Origin: Fusibacter bizertensis
GTDB lineage: Bacteria; Bacillota; Clostridia; Peptostreptococcales; Acidaminobacteraceae
Length of the DNA stretch: 64,000 nucleotides
Direction: 5' to 3'
NCBI RefSeq assembly: GCF_029914245.1
Contig: NZ_JARYZI010000008.1
Span: 1 to 64,000, forward strand
Below the pieces are notes generated by a model that saw only the letters and a list, made by a program, of their open reading frames with translations, was not told where the DNA came from and did not search any database. Shown in pieces: positions 16,518 through 25,067 of the stretch; positions within the stretch are counted from its first letter, which is position 1, and each line of letters starts with the position of its first letter. The position numbers and the translations under genes are program-made.

Positions 16518-17452
16518 ATTTGTCCTCCTGAAACGATTTTTTCAGTGGTGTATAAATCACCTTGCATATAATTACATTTTGTCATCTTTGAATCCAACTG
16601 ATTTTGAAGCTTTCTCCAACTCATTTCCCAATTGCAAAATAAAGTATCTTCTTCGGGGGCACGTCCAAAAAGTCTCTGAACCACTACTGTTGGTTTTAAA
16701 AGTCTTAGAAAATGAATGACACGATCAATATACGTCTCAGGTGAAATCATATCAAACGCATCGTTCTCGTACCAAGTTCCAAGAATGGTGTCTTTTAAAA
16801 TATAGAGTGAATGTACCTTAACCGAATCAACACCAAGTACATTAATCAGTTTAGCACCTTCATAAAAATCTCTTTCAGTATCCCAAGGTAAGTTTCCTAT
16901 AAGATGCGTACAGATTGTAAAACCATACGATTTGATTAATAAAACGGCTTCTATAAATTCAGCGAGTCCATGACCTCTATTGATAATTTCAAGTGTATTT
17001 ACATTAACAGATTGAAGTCCAAGTTCTATCTCAATATCAACTTTTTTAGCCATGCTTATAGCCTTTAATACTTCTAGGTATGGTTTGCTTATACAATCGG
17101 GCCGTGTAGAAACGCTAATTCCTATGATATTTTCAATACATGCCTCATTAAGCACTTTTTCAAACGCATCAAGCGCCATATAAGTGTTCGTATAATTTTG
17201 AAAATATGCTATAAATTTATGAGCATTGTACTTTGGAGATATAATTTCAATATTATTATGTAGTTGTTCTTTAACTGAAAGTATTGAAGATTGAGCCTCA
17301 AATCCAGTGCCTATTTCTCCACAGAAAATACACCCACCGGTTCCTATTCTTCCATCTCTATTGGGACAGCTTATAGGTAAATTGATAGGTATTTTGTATA
17401 CTTTCTCGCCATATTTATCTTTTAATGCTTCACTGTATTTTCTATAGTTCAT
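16514..17452 (-). CDS. Radical SAM protein of the YtqA/TIGR01212 family
   Basis: 312 residues. The cluster motif is the unusual C-x11-C-x2-C form (Cys29, Cys41, Cys44 in SCPNRDGRIGTGGCIFCG), characteristic of this family; GLQSVN and STRPDC are further radical SAM landmarks. It resembles the N-terminal region of Elp3-type enzymes without an acetyltransferase domain. The reaction is unknown; an RNA modification role is likely from its neighbours, which is inference. First gene of a three-gene operon with overlapping ends. Confidence 0.78.
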   Translation of the reverse strand: MNYRKYSEALKDKYGEKVYKIPINLPISCPNRDGRIGTGGCIFCGEIGTGFEAQSSILSVKEQLHNNIEIISPKYNAHKFIAYFQNYTNTYMALDAFEKVLNEACIENIIGISVSTRPDCISKPYLEVLKAISMAKKVDIEIELGLQSVNVNTLEIINRGHGLAEFIEAVLLIKSYGFTICTHLIGNLPWDTERDFYEGAKLINVLGVDSVKVHSLYILKDTILGTWYENDAFDMISPETYIDRVIHFLRLLKPTVVVQRLFGRAPEEDTLFCNWEMSWRKLQNQLDSKMTKCNYMQGDLYTTEKIVSGGQI

Positions 17453-17525
17453 CTTATGTCCTCTTTAAATTCAAAATCACTTAGACACTTTATTTTATCA
17501 TACCCCAAGCGATATGTGTACTCAT

Positions 17526-17590
17526 AAAAAGAACCACTCCAAAACGGGCATCACACAATGAGATGTGTGGACACCCGTGTTGAAATGGTC
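17526..17590 (-). terminator. rho-independent terminator after 5'-nucleotidase
   Basis: A long imperfect hairpin (arms about 17531-17557 and 17564-17590, including TCACACA with TGTGTGG and ACGGG with CCCGT) runs into TTCTTTTT on the minus strand. It follows the nucleotidase stop at 17623. Confidence 0.75.
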
Positions 17591-17622
17591 TTTATTTAAA
17601 TATTTCTTTTAATCAGTAAAAA

Positions 17623-19341
17623 TCATTTCGCTGGAACGACAAGTGTATTACCTGGGAAGATCATATTTGGATCTTCAAGATTATTGAGTTTTGCTAACTC
17701 TTCCCAAGTTGTATCATACATTTGAGCAATTTTCCATAGTACATCACCGCTCACGATTGTGTATGTCATCGTCATTTCTTCTGGCTGTGTAACTTCTGGC
17801 TGTGTAACTTCAGGTTCTGTTACTGGTGCATTTGGATCATATAAATTCACTCTGCCTTCAACTTTTACTGAAGCAGGATCAACAACATCTAGATATTCAA
17901 TTAAAGCTTCATCTAAAGCTGCAAATTCACCTGTTTGTTTAGATGCACCAAGTGAAGTAAAGCCATCACCACCAGCAGCCATAAAATCATTTGTTGCTAC
18001 TGAGTAGTATTTATCTGGATCAAGTTCCATGCCATTAAACATAACGCTAGTTACTCTTTCCATCGCAGGTTTTTCTGGATCAAAAGTAAAAGTTATACCT
18101 GCTACATGAGGGAATGCACCTTTAGCAGCTGGATAATCGGTTAATCCATTTTCTAAAGCTGTAATAATATCAGATCCCTTTACATCAAGTGTAATGATAT
18201 AGTTACCAAAAGGTAAAACTGTAATTACATCACCTTTAGTGATATCTCCAGCTTGAATTGAATCTCTAATACCACCACCATTAGTGATCGCTATTTGAGC
18301 GCCAGTTTCATATAACATAGCATTTGTTATTAGATTACCTAAATTAGTTTCACCAGTTCTTACAAGTTCTCTAGTACCTTCTAAAAGGACACTAGTTTCA
18401 CCCACTTTAACTTCAGTGATAAGTGCATTTGCAGCAGCTACATCAGCAATTACGTCGATAACTGCAGGATCATCTGCAAGATCGGCAGCTTCTTCAATAG
18501 TAAAAAGTTCAGCAGTCTTAGCAGTAATTTGTCCGTTAGTAACTGTAAGGTTTACTATACCTAAATTAGCATCATAAGATCCTGTTTGGACAAGCAAAGT
18601 ATTATTAACCATCTCGCCATCAGGTTTTGTAGTATGTGAATGACCATCTACGAATACATCGATACCATCAACCGCTTCGATGATTTTTTTAGATGTAAAT
18701 TCAGAACCGGCATCCTCACCAATATGACCCACACAAACGAGAACATCTACGTTATCTTTTAAAAGATCAACCATATCCTTAGCTCTTTCAATTGGGTTTT
18801 GGAAAGTAAGACCAGTAACGTTGTCTGGATGTGTTTTATAAGCTGTCTCTGGAGTTGTTAATCCAAAAATACCAACTTTTAACCCACCAATTGTCTTAAT
18901 TGTAAATCCTGGTAAGTAATGTGTACCATCTTCATTTTCAATATTAGCAGAAATCATTGGGAAATTTAACATTCCTTTAAGTTCAAGCAAACGATCTTGA
19001 CCATAGTTGAAATCATGATTTCCAGGAACCATAACATCATAGCCCATTGCATTTAATACTTTAGCAATTGACTCACCTTTTACTAAAGTTGCAATCGTTT
19101 GACCGTGGAACGTGTCTCCCACGTCTACTAAGAGCAAGTTTGGATTAGCTGCTCTAAGTTCATTAACTTTTGTTGAAATTTTGGCAAATCCAATGATACC
19201 ATTTGCCGATTGAATCCTCGCATGTGTATCATTCGTATGAACGATTGTCAAATTGACTGTTGTATCATCTGCAGCCATTGACACGGTCGATAATGAAAGT
19301 ACCATTACCAACATCAAAAAAATACTGAGTATCTTTTTCAT
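17623..19341 (-). CDS. Secreted 5'-nucleotidase/UDP-sugar hydrolase-type enzyme with C-terminal LysM
   Basis: 572 residues. A Sec signal peptide (1-23, MKKILSIFLMLVMVLSLSTV) is followed by a metallophosphatase domain: TNDTH (Asp38, His40), VDVGDTF (Asp76), GNHDF (108-111) and GHSH. A 5'-nucleotidase C-terminal substrate domain spans about 310-500 (TNGGGIRDSI, then ATNDFMAAGGDGF). A short Pro/Thr/Glu repeat linker (EVTQPEVTQPEE) leads to one LysM at 525-572, which should hold the enzyme on peptidoglycan. It would release phosphate and nucleosides from external nucleotides. AGGGAGG precedes the ATG. It is monocistronic and bounded by terminators on both sides. Confidence 0.88.
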   Translation of the reverse strand: MKKILSIFLMLVMVLSLSTVSMAADDTTVNLTIVHTNDTHARIQSANGIIGFAKISTKVNELRAANPNLLLVDVGDTFHGQTIATLVKGESIAKVLNAMGYDVMVPGNHDFNYGQDRLLELKGMLNFPMISANIENEDGTHYLPGFTIKTIGGLKVGIFGLTTPETAYKTHPDNVTGLTFQNPIERAKDMVDLLKDNVDVLVCVGHIGEDAGSEFTSKKIIEAVDGIDVFVDGHSHTTKPDGEMVNNTLLVQTGSYDANLGIVNLTVTNGQITAKTAELFTIEEAADLADDPAVIDVIADVAAANALITEVKVGETSVLLEGTRELVRTGETNLGNLITNAMLYETGAQIAITNGGGIRDSIQAGDITKGDVITVLPFGNYIITLDVKGSDIITALENGLTDYPAAKGAFPHVAGITFTFDPEKPAMERVTSVMFNGMELDPDKYYSVATNDFMAAGGDGFTSLGASKQTGEFAALDEALIEYLDVVDPASVKVEGRVNLYDPNAPVTEPEVTQPEVTQPEEMTMTYTIVSGDVLWKIAQMYDTTWEELAKLNNLEDPNMIFPGNTLVVPAK

Positions 19342-19471
19342 GTGAATCCTCCCTTTTTAGATGTACAGATTTTTTTATCTGTCTCACTACAATTTTATAA
19401 CCCATTACGCATAAGTTCAAACTATTTTAACGTTTTTGTAACTTTTTTATATATAAACAGTAAAAAATATA

Positions 19472-19510
19472 AAAACAACCTCGATGCCTTGACATCGAGG
19501 TTTAATTTTT
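19472..19510. terminator. Bidirectional-type hairpin terminator
   Basis: Perfect 10-bp stem (19477-19486 with 19493-19502), 6-base loop. T-runs flank it on both strands (TAATTTTT on plus, GTTTTTAT on minus). It lies just past the stop of the stress-protein-like gene, so it serves the minus strand. Confidence 0.75.
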
Positions 19511-19514
19511 CACA

Positions 19515-19934
19515 TCATATTGCTAGAACTTCAGGCTCATCTTCAAAATCAAGTGGAACTACACAGAACCTTACAGACTTGGTAGTTTGATCTTGCAATC
19601 TGTTAATCATATTTTGTTGCTCACTTCTTTCGAGTGACTCACCCATAATAATATCCGTTATTTTGTTTTTCTCTGCAAACTGTGCTAAAGCAAGCTCTAT
19701 ATCTTTCGCTTTTGTTACAGTTAGCATAGCATTGTTCGTTTTTGATACTTCAAAAAGGTAATCTAATGCGTCTTTTTCCTCAAGTTGTCCAAAATATTTC
19801 CAATTTTCTTTAACAACATGGATTACATGGAGCTCATCTGCATCATTGGTTACTAGCTTTACACCATAGTCAATCAATCTCTCACAAGATTTCTGCTGAG
19901 TGACACAGACCATAATTCTCTTATTGTGCTTCAT
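19515..19934 (-). CDS. Universal stress protein-like domain protein
   Basis: 139 residues. KRIMVCVTQQKSCERLIDYG followed by ELHVIHVV is the first strand-helix-strand of a Usp/KdpD-type alpha/beta fold, and ITDIIMGESLERS is the usual fourth-strand segment ahead of the nucleotide loop. The full G-x2-G-x9-G(S/T) ATP motif is not evident, so it may not bind ATP. ATG 19934 was chosen over a longer reading from 20099 because GGAAGGAG sits seven bases upstream and homology begins there. It is divergent from the small gene at 20120. Confidence 0.65.
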   Translation of the reverse strand: MKHNKRIMVCVTQQKSCERLIDYGVKLVTNDADELHVIHVVKENWKYFGQLEEKDALDYLFEVSKTNNAMLTVTKAKDIELALAQFAEKNKITDIIMGESLERSEQQNMINRLQDQTTKSVRFCVVPLDFEDEPEVLAI

Positions 19935-20119
19935 ATTAGTTCTCCTTCCAGATTGCTCTGCGCTCATATCAATTATAGCAAAACTGGACACAAAAAAGGT
20001 TAAATAATTCGATACAATTCGTAAACTTTTGTTCAAATATTGATTTTTATATGACGAAAAAAGGCTTCTCATGTATAATGGTATATATCTTTGCAACACA
20101 TCTCGTTTTAGGAGGCTTT

Positions 20120-20359
20120 ATGAACCGTTATACCAAGATTATCGGACTAACTGGCACAGTTTACGTCAAAGAGTTTGAAAAGATAAAACATCATAAGAAT
20201 AAACTAAGAGCATTACGTGAAGACACTGTTGCTAAAGTTTTCAAAGAAGGTAATGCTGAAATCGTAGTTTATTTTGAAGAAACAGACAATGAAATTCTCG
20301 TTGATGCTTTTTCTGATCAAGAAACCATAAAAAAATATCTAGGAAAAACTTTTCTATAA
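20120..20359 (+). CDS. Uncharacterised 79-residue protein
   Basis: A clear AGGAGG lies five bases ahead of ATG 20120. A candidate -10 box TATAAT is at 20074-20079. The protein is basic in its first half (FEKIKHHKNKLRALRED) with acidic strands after it (IVVYFEETDNEILVDAF). No membrane helix or known motif is visible. It sits in the divergent gap beside the Usp-like gene and ends before a hairpin terminator. I do not recognise it. Confidence 0.6.
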   Translation: MNRYTKIIGLTGTVYVKEFEKIKHHKNKLRALREDTVAKVFKEGNAEIVVYFEETDNEILVDAFSDQETIKKYLGKTFL

Positions 20360-20391
20360 TTAGATATTCATTTGTCACAGTTTAAACTAAC

Positions 20392-20450
20392 AGATCCCAT
20401 GACCATCATCTTATTTATAATAATTTGATAGAAACGGGATCTAATTTTTT
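20392..20450 (+). terminator. Terminator-like hairpin after the 79-residue gene
   Basis: AGATCCC (20392-20398) pairs with GGGATCT (20436-20442) and is followed by a run of seven T. The loop is long with weak internal pairing, so strength is uncertain. Confidence 0.5.
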
Positions 20451-20470
20451 TATAATAATACGATCTATAT

Positions 20471-20878
20471 TCAGTTCAAGAATCTGTGTAAACTTTCCGG
20501 AATCTCTGTTTCATAATTTAGTGTGATTACAAAGTCGATGCTAAACGCATCAGAAATATCATTGATTTTATTAAACCATTCACTTATTTCTGTTTCCGAT
20601 ATTTTAACGGTGCTCATAATGCCATCAATATAAATCTTTTCTATATCATAATTATTGGAGATTAAACCACAAATGAATCCTAAAAATTCACATGAGCTTG
20701 TAATTGGGAACTCACCAAGATTGATAAAACGGATATCATGATGTAAATCATACATTGCGCGATTGTCCTCATCGATAAAAATCATATTGCCCTTTGAAGA
20801 ACTTAACGCTTCATTTGCCTTTTTTACAATGTCTTTTGTTTTACCAGAACCTTTTTTTCCTGCAATTAAAGTAACCAT
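20471..20878 (-). CDS. Small P-loop NTPase
   Basis: 135 residues. The N-terminal TLIAGKKGSGKT is a Walker A motif (residues 7-14, GKKGSGKT), and IEKIYIDGI near residue 83 may be the Walker B strand; MIFIDEDNRAMYD resembles a nucleotide-sensing segment. Too short for an AAA+ module and closer to small RecA/kinase-like ATPases. No partner gene is evident; it lies upstream of a promoter-sized gap and downstream of rlmN. It could be a cytoplasmic switch protein; function is not assigned. Confidence 0.6.
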   Translation of the reverse strand: MVTLIAGKKGSGKTKDIVKKANEALSSSKGNMIFIDEDNRAMYDLHHDIRFINLGEFPITSSCEFLGFICGLISNNYDIEKIYIDGIMSTVKISETEISEWFNKINDISDAFSIDFVITLNYETEIPESLHRFLN

Positions 20879-20956
20879 TTTGATCTCCTCCTTCGTAATA
20901 TAACACTTATTGTATTATTCTCTGTACAATCGTGTTTCTCCTTCAAAACAATAAAA

Positions 20957-22030
20957 TTATTTTTGCTCAGAAGATTCGTCTTTTTCAAGTCTACTGTTTC
21001 TAAGTTGTCCACAAGCAGCATTGATGTCAGATCCAAGTTCTCTACGTACGGTGGTGTTTATATTATATTTATCCATTAATTGCGACTTAAATCCATTAAT
21101 TCGATCTATCTTTGTAGGTTTATATGATTTCTCTTTAACAGCATTTACAGGAATCAAATTTACATGTACTAACTTGCCTCTAAGCAATACTCCCAGTTGA
21201 TCCGCATGCAAAAGTGTATCATTAACACCTTCAATCAATGCGTACTCAAATGTAACTCGTCTTCCAGTTTGTTCTATATAGTAATCTACTGCTTTTATCA
21301 AGTCTTTAATATTATATCTCTTAGTAATTGGCATGATTTCTTCACGTTCTTCTTGAAAAGGGTTATGAAGTGAAATAGCCAATGTTAATCCAAATTTCTC
21401 ATCTGCTAGTTTATAGATTTCTGGTACCAAGCCACAAGTGGACACAGTGATACTTCTAATTGACAGATTAAGTCCTTCTGTAAAAGTTGCCATTTTGATA
21501 AATTTGACTGTTTGTTCATAGTTGTCAAGTGGTTCGCCGCTTCCCATGAGTACCACATTATCTATTCTTTCACCAGTCAATCTTTGCAGTGCATAAATTT
21601 GTCCTAGGTATTCTCCAGCAGTTAAACTTCTAACAACACCACCAATGGTTGAGGCACAAAACGAGCATTTCATTTTACACCCTACTTGAGTAGAAATACA
21701 TGCACTGTGACCATGTTTATAGGTCATAAAAACAGATTCTACCACATTGCCATCTGCTAAAGCACCTAGTACCTTTATGGTTCCATCTGCGGCTTTATGC
21801 TGCTCAATTATTTTATAATTATCAATTCTAAAATCCTTTGATAGTTGATCTCGCAAAGTTTGTGGTATATTTTTCATTTCTTCAAATCCCATCACACCTT
21901 TTTGAGCAACCCACTCATAGACCTGTTTTCCTCTAAAGGCTTTCTCACCTTTTTTTTGAAGTGCTGCTACTAATTCTTCTTTTGTTTGATTTCTTATATC
22001 TTTCATTTTCTCACTCACTTTATTTATCAT
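20957..22030 (-). CDS. rlmN: 23S rRNA (adenine2503-C2)/tRNA methyltransferase RlmN
   Basis: 357 residues. It is a radical SAM enzyme that methylates C2 of A2503 in 23S rRNA and A37 of some tRNAs. The cluster motif is Cys118, Cys122, Cys125 (CKMKCSFC); GSGEPLDNYE is the SAM-binding GGEP-equivalent, and the C-terminal AACGQL holds the cysteine that forms the protein-RNA adduct. The N-terminal helical domain is complete. The start could be ATG 22030 or the internal ATG seven codons in (MKDIRNQTKEEL). A terminator hairpin for the PilZ gene ends a few bases upstream. Confidence 0.9.
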   Translation of the reverse strand: MINKVSEKMKDIRNQTKEELVAALQKKGEKAFRGKQVYEWVAQKGVMGFEEMKNIPQTLRDQLSKDFRIDNYKIIEQHKAADGTIKVLGALADGNVVESVFMTYKHGHSACISTQVGCKMKCSFCASTIGGVVRSLTAGEYLGQIYALQRLTGERIDNVVLMGSGEPLDNYEQTVKFIKMATFTEGLNLSIRSITVSTCGLVPEIYKLADEKFGLTLAISLHNPFQEEREEIMPITKRYNIKDLIKAVDYYIEQTGRRVTFEYALIEGVNDTLLHADQLGVLLRGKLVHVNLIPVNAVKEKSYKPTKIDRINGFKSQLMDKYNINTTVRRELGSDINAACGQLRNSRLEKDESSEQK

Positions 22031-22077
22031 TTAAAAAACTGGTTACTCGCGTAAAACAACTCGCTAAATAACCAGTT
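22030..22077 (-). terminator. rho-independent terminator after PilZ gene
   Basis: Stem AACTGGTTA (22037-22045) with TAACCAGTT (22069-22077), extended by CTCGCG/CGAG pairing inside, followed on the minus strand by TTTTTT. It abuts the rlmN start codon. Confidence 0.65.
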
Positions 22078-22088
22078 CCCATTTCATT

Positions 22089-22433
22089 TTAGATTGATTT
22101 TTCTTGTTCGAACTCATCGATGTACAGCGACAAAATATCAGCGAGTCCAGTAAACTCACAACCATAGTTATAGCCTTCTTCTATTTCTTCAACCCTCATG
22201 ATCTTTAAAACACTATAAAACTGTTTGCCATTGCCTAAATCAATTTTTGCATTGAAATAAAAGTTTATTGGCAGCTCTTCCTTAGCAATAAAACCTATAC
22301 CCCCCTTAGAAATATCTAGTATTTCAACGGGAAACTCTCTAGTACCCTTGATAATCTGTTCTTGATTATACACTTGATCAATATTGATTACCGCATTGTA
22401 AGTGACTCTATGGGAACGTCTTCTTTCACGCAT
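22089..22433 (-). CDS. PilZ-domain c-di-GMP-binding protein
   Basis: 114 residues, essentially one PilZ domain. Both binding signatures are visible: the N-terminal arginine switch (ERRRSHRV, residues 3-10) and DISKGGIGF, matching (D/N)xSxxG. It should bind c-di-GMP and alter motility, adhesion or envelope functions. A GGAGG site lies ahead of ATG 22433. It is a single-gene unit between the RCC1 protein and rlmN, ended by its own hairpin. Confidence 0.85.
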   Translation of the reverse strand: MRERRRSHRVTYNAVINIDQVYNQEQIIKGTREFPVEILDISKGGIGFIAKEELPINFYFNAKIDLGNGKQFYSVLKIMRVEEIEEGYNYGCEFTGLADILSLYIDEFEQEKSI

Positions 22434-22484
22434 ATTTAGTCCTCCTATCTATACGAATTCGTCTTATACTGTCATTATACATGA

Positions 22485-24134
22485 TTATTTTGATTTTGAA
22501 CTCTCATTTTCCATAAATTCGTAAAAATTTTCATACATTTTCTTTTTATCATACTTTCCACTTAAATCTGAGATCACATAGAAGTCATTGTTACCATCAA
22601 TGACAAAAATCTTCTTTCCATTGTTTGCATAGGCTTTTGCATAATTGATGCCGGTAAGCTCCACAGGATCATACATAGGTTTAGTCCCTGGTCCGCCAAA
22701 GTTTCCCCAGACGTTCACTTTACCAGTTTTTAAAACCGCTAAAGTTAAAGATTCTCTTACCTTTAAAGTTTCTACATCTTTTAGGCGCAATATTTCAGCT
22801 GGAAAGAATATTTCTGACTTGCCTTTTGTCCCCAATTGACCATAAGCATTATTACCACAGCCAAATACTTTTCCAGAGTCCGTAACTACTAACGTATATT
22901 TGTCACCTGCATGTACACTCTTCACATTTGAGAATAAAGTCACAACTGGTTCTGATATACTTCCTTTATAGCCAACTGCGAGCTGACCATGAGAATTATC
23001 TCCCCAAGCCATTACTGTCCCATCGTATTTAAGTGCCAAACCAAAATTGGAACCACAGGCGATTTGTTTGATACCGCTGACACCATCTAGTTTAATTGGC
23101 AGCATTGAATCTTGAATATCATCCTGCATAAGTTGATGATCAGAATTATCACCCCAAACAAAAACATTGCCTTCATAATCAAGTGCAGCTGCGAATTTTC
23201 TACCTGCAGATACTTGTTTAATATTCTCAAGCCCCCATACACTAGTTATGGTCTTCTGTGCATTTTTATCACCTGTGGCGAGTTCACCAAAACGATTACT
23301 ACCCGCTGTCCCCACTGAACCGTCGTGAAAACGGAAAACGTTAAAACCCTCACCGCATGAGACTTGAAGAACAGAATCATACATGGAATTGTACTTGAGT
23401 TCATTTACTGAATTCAGGGTGCCGATGCCCAATTGTCCGAAATCATTTTTTCCTCTCGAAAGACAACGTCCATTCTTATATAACAAAAAAAACGAACCAT
23501 CATATGCTTCAATTGCTTTTATACCCTTTTCTTCAACTACTTTAATCTCTCTTTCAAAAGTATCTGACCAGTTATTGTGTTTATCCCTAATTTTTAGTCG
23601 TATTGTATACATCCCCGGGTCTTTAAATGTCGCAAACTTATTTTCCCACTTGCGTTCCATAATCTCACCGTCTTCTGCAACACAATTATTGGTGTCATAA
23701 GTGATGTATGTTGTGGTAGAAAACTTATTGTCTGGTTTCATGGAAAAATGAGCGATTGGCTTAATTTTACTAAGATCATTCATTCTTCTCAACGTCAGAT
23801 ATGTGTATACACCATTTATATATGAGTCCCCACCAATTTCGTTGATAATTTGTTGCGCCTCAGCCTCATCCAAATGACTGACTGTTAAAAATTTCCCATC
23901 CAAAGATAAACCGTATCTTTTCAGATTAAGATGATCCGGATTCTCTATAAAAGGAAGTAATTTTCTAATATCTTTTGCATAATCCGAATGCTCATTTTTA
24001 TAATCAGTCATTGCATTTAGAAAAACCTCATAGTCTTTGTAAACGTCTATAGGTATTTCCTCTTTGTCTTTTAGAAAATATGCAACAGCGCCAATTAACG
24101 ATCCAATTGTTACTACTACTCCTAAGAAATTCAC
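22485..24134 (-). CDS. Membrane-anchored RCC1-repeat protein with a PKD-like domain
   Basis: 549 residues. The N-terminus (MNFLGVVVTIGSLIGAVAYF) is a transmembrane anchor or uncleaved signal. Residues about 125-215 form a PKD-like beta sandwich (PIAHFSMKPDN, then FKDPGMYTIRLKIRDKHNNW). About six RCC1 blades follow, each with the pattern GxNxxGQLG (for example RGKNDFGQLGIGT, WGDNSHGQLAVG, CGNNAYGQLGT). This is probably a surface binding propeller; the ligand is unknown. Its ATG overlaps the folD stop codon by four bases, an odd pairing with a folate enzyme. No enzymatic motif is visible. Confidence 0.8.
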   Translation of the reverse strand: MNFLGVVVTIGSLIGAVAYFLKDKEEIPIDVYKDYEVFLNAMTDYKNEHSDYAKDIRKLLPFIENPDHLNLKRYGLSLDGKFLTVSHLDEAEAQQIINEIGGDSYINGVYTYLTLRRMNDLSKIKPIAHFSMKPDNKFSTTTYITYDTNNCVAEDGEIMERKWENKFATFKDPGMYTIRLKIRDKHNNWSDTFEREIKVVEEKGIKAIEAYDGSFFLLYKNGRCLSRGKNDFGQLGIGTLNSVNELKYNSMYDSVLQVSCGEGFNVFRFHDGSVGTAGSNRFGELATGDKNAQKTITSVWGLENIKQVSAGRKFAAALDYEGNVFVWGDNSDHQLMQDDIQDSMLPIKLDGVSGIKQIACGSNFGLALKYDGTVMAWGDNSHGQLAVGYKGSISEPVVTLFSNVKSVHAGDKYTLVVTDSGKVFGCGNNAYGQLGTKGKSEIFFPAEILRLKDVETLKVRESLTLAVLKTGKVNVWGNFGGPGTKPMYDPVELTGINYAKAYANNGKKIFVIDGNNDFYVISDLSGKYDKKKMYENFYEFMENESSKSK

Positions 24135-24961
24135 CCTTTTACCCCTTTAAAGTGTTCTATGACATTGAGCAATAAAACCGCATTTGTAACAGGACCTACA
24201 CCACCAGGTACTGGTGTAATCATTTGGACGTAATCCTTCATTGCTTCAAAATCCACGTCACCTACTAATTTTCCATCAACTTCGTTCATACCAACATCTA
24301 TAACAATTGCCTTCTCACTTACCATTTCTTTTTTAAGAAACTGTGGAATGCCCACTGCCACTATGATAATGTCTGCTTTTTGCGTATGTTCTTCGAGATC
24401 TACAGTTCTCGAATGACATATCGTAACGGTTGCGTTGTTTTCCATAAGCATAACTGCTAATGGTTTTCCAACGATGTTACTTCTACCAATGACAACAATG
24501 TACTTGCCCTCCAGATCTATCTCTAGTTCTTTAAACATCGTGATAACAGCTAAAGGCGTACATGGCCTTGTTGCCTTTTCCCCTTTAAATAGCCTTCCAG
24601 CATTCATAGGGTGAAAGCCATCTATATCCTTTTCAGGTGCAATAGTCATAATAACTTTTTCTTCGCTAATATGCTTAGGTAGTGGCATCTGAACTAAAAT
24701 ACCATCCACATTTTCATCTTCATTTTTCTCAACAATCAATTTTAACAATTCAGCTTCGGAAATCTCAGTCGTCAATCTCACAAGTGTATAACCAAAACCA
24801 ACGCTATTACACGTTCTCTCTATCATCCGTAAATAAGATTCAGAAGACGGATTCTCACCTAGCATAAACGCAACTACATTGGGTTTTCTATAGCAATCAG
24901 AGCAACAATTTCTAGCTTTATCCTTTATCTTTTTTGCAATTGCATTACCATCGATGATCAT
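24131..24961 (-). CDS. folD: Bifunctional methylenetetrahydrofolate dehydrogenase/cyclohydrolase FolD
   Basis: 276 residues. It interconverts 5,10-methylene-THF and 10-formyl-THF in the cytoplasm. Seen are SYLRMIERTCNSVGF (the active-site YxxxK region has Tyr but Arg follows rather than Lys in my reading), VQMPLPKHI, DGFHPMNAGRL, PCTPLAVI, and the NADP site VVIGRSNIVGKPLAVML, ending with TPVPGGVGPVTNAVLL. ATG 24961 was chosen over 24982 because GGAGG lies five bases before it and the family normally begins MIIDG. It is upstream of, and overlaps, the RCC1 gene. Confidence 0.9.
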   Translation of the reverse strand: MIIDGNAIAKKIKDKARNCCSDCYRKPNVVAFMLGENPSSESYLRMIERTCNSVGFGYTLVRLTTEISEAELLKLIVEKNEDENVDGILVQMPLPKHISEEKVIMTIAPEKDIDGFHPMNAGRLFKGEKATRPCTPLAVITMFKELEIDLEGKYIVVIGRSNIVGKPLAVMLMENNATVTICHSRTVDLEEHTQKADIIIVAVGIPQFLKKEMVSEKAIVIDVGMNEVDGKLVGDVDFEAMKDYVQMITPVPGGVGPVTNAVLLLNVIEHFKGVKG

Positions 24962-25016
24962 CTCTTCCTCCTTCGTCAACAAAACACACTCATATTTAGT
25001 ATGTCCACTGAATAGT

Positions 25017-25047
25017 CTAAACAGCCCATTAAAAAATGGGCTGTTTT
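25017..25047. terminator. Hairpin terminator between folD and potD
   Basis: CAGCCCATT (25022-25030) pairs with AATGGGCTG (25035-25043), loop AAAA. The T-tract is stronger on the plus strand (TTTTATTTT) but the gene that ends here is potD on the minus strand. Confidence 0.65.
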
Positions 25048-25067
25048 ATTTTCAAATCACTATGTGT

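Noticed and set aside
19935-20099. N-terminal extension of the stress-protein-like gene
   Set aside because: A perfect Shine-Dalgarno marks ATG 19934 and the extension overlaps the divergent promoter and has no homology-like sequence.
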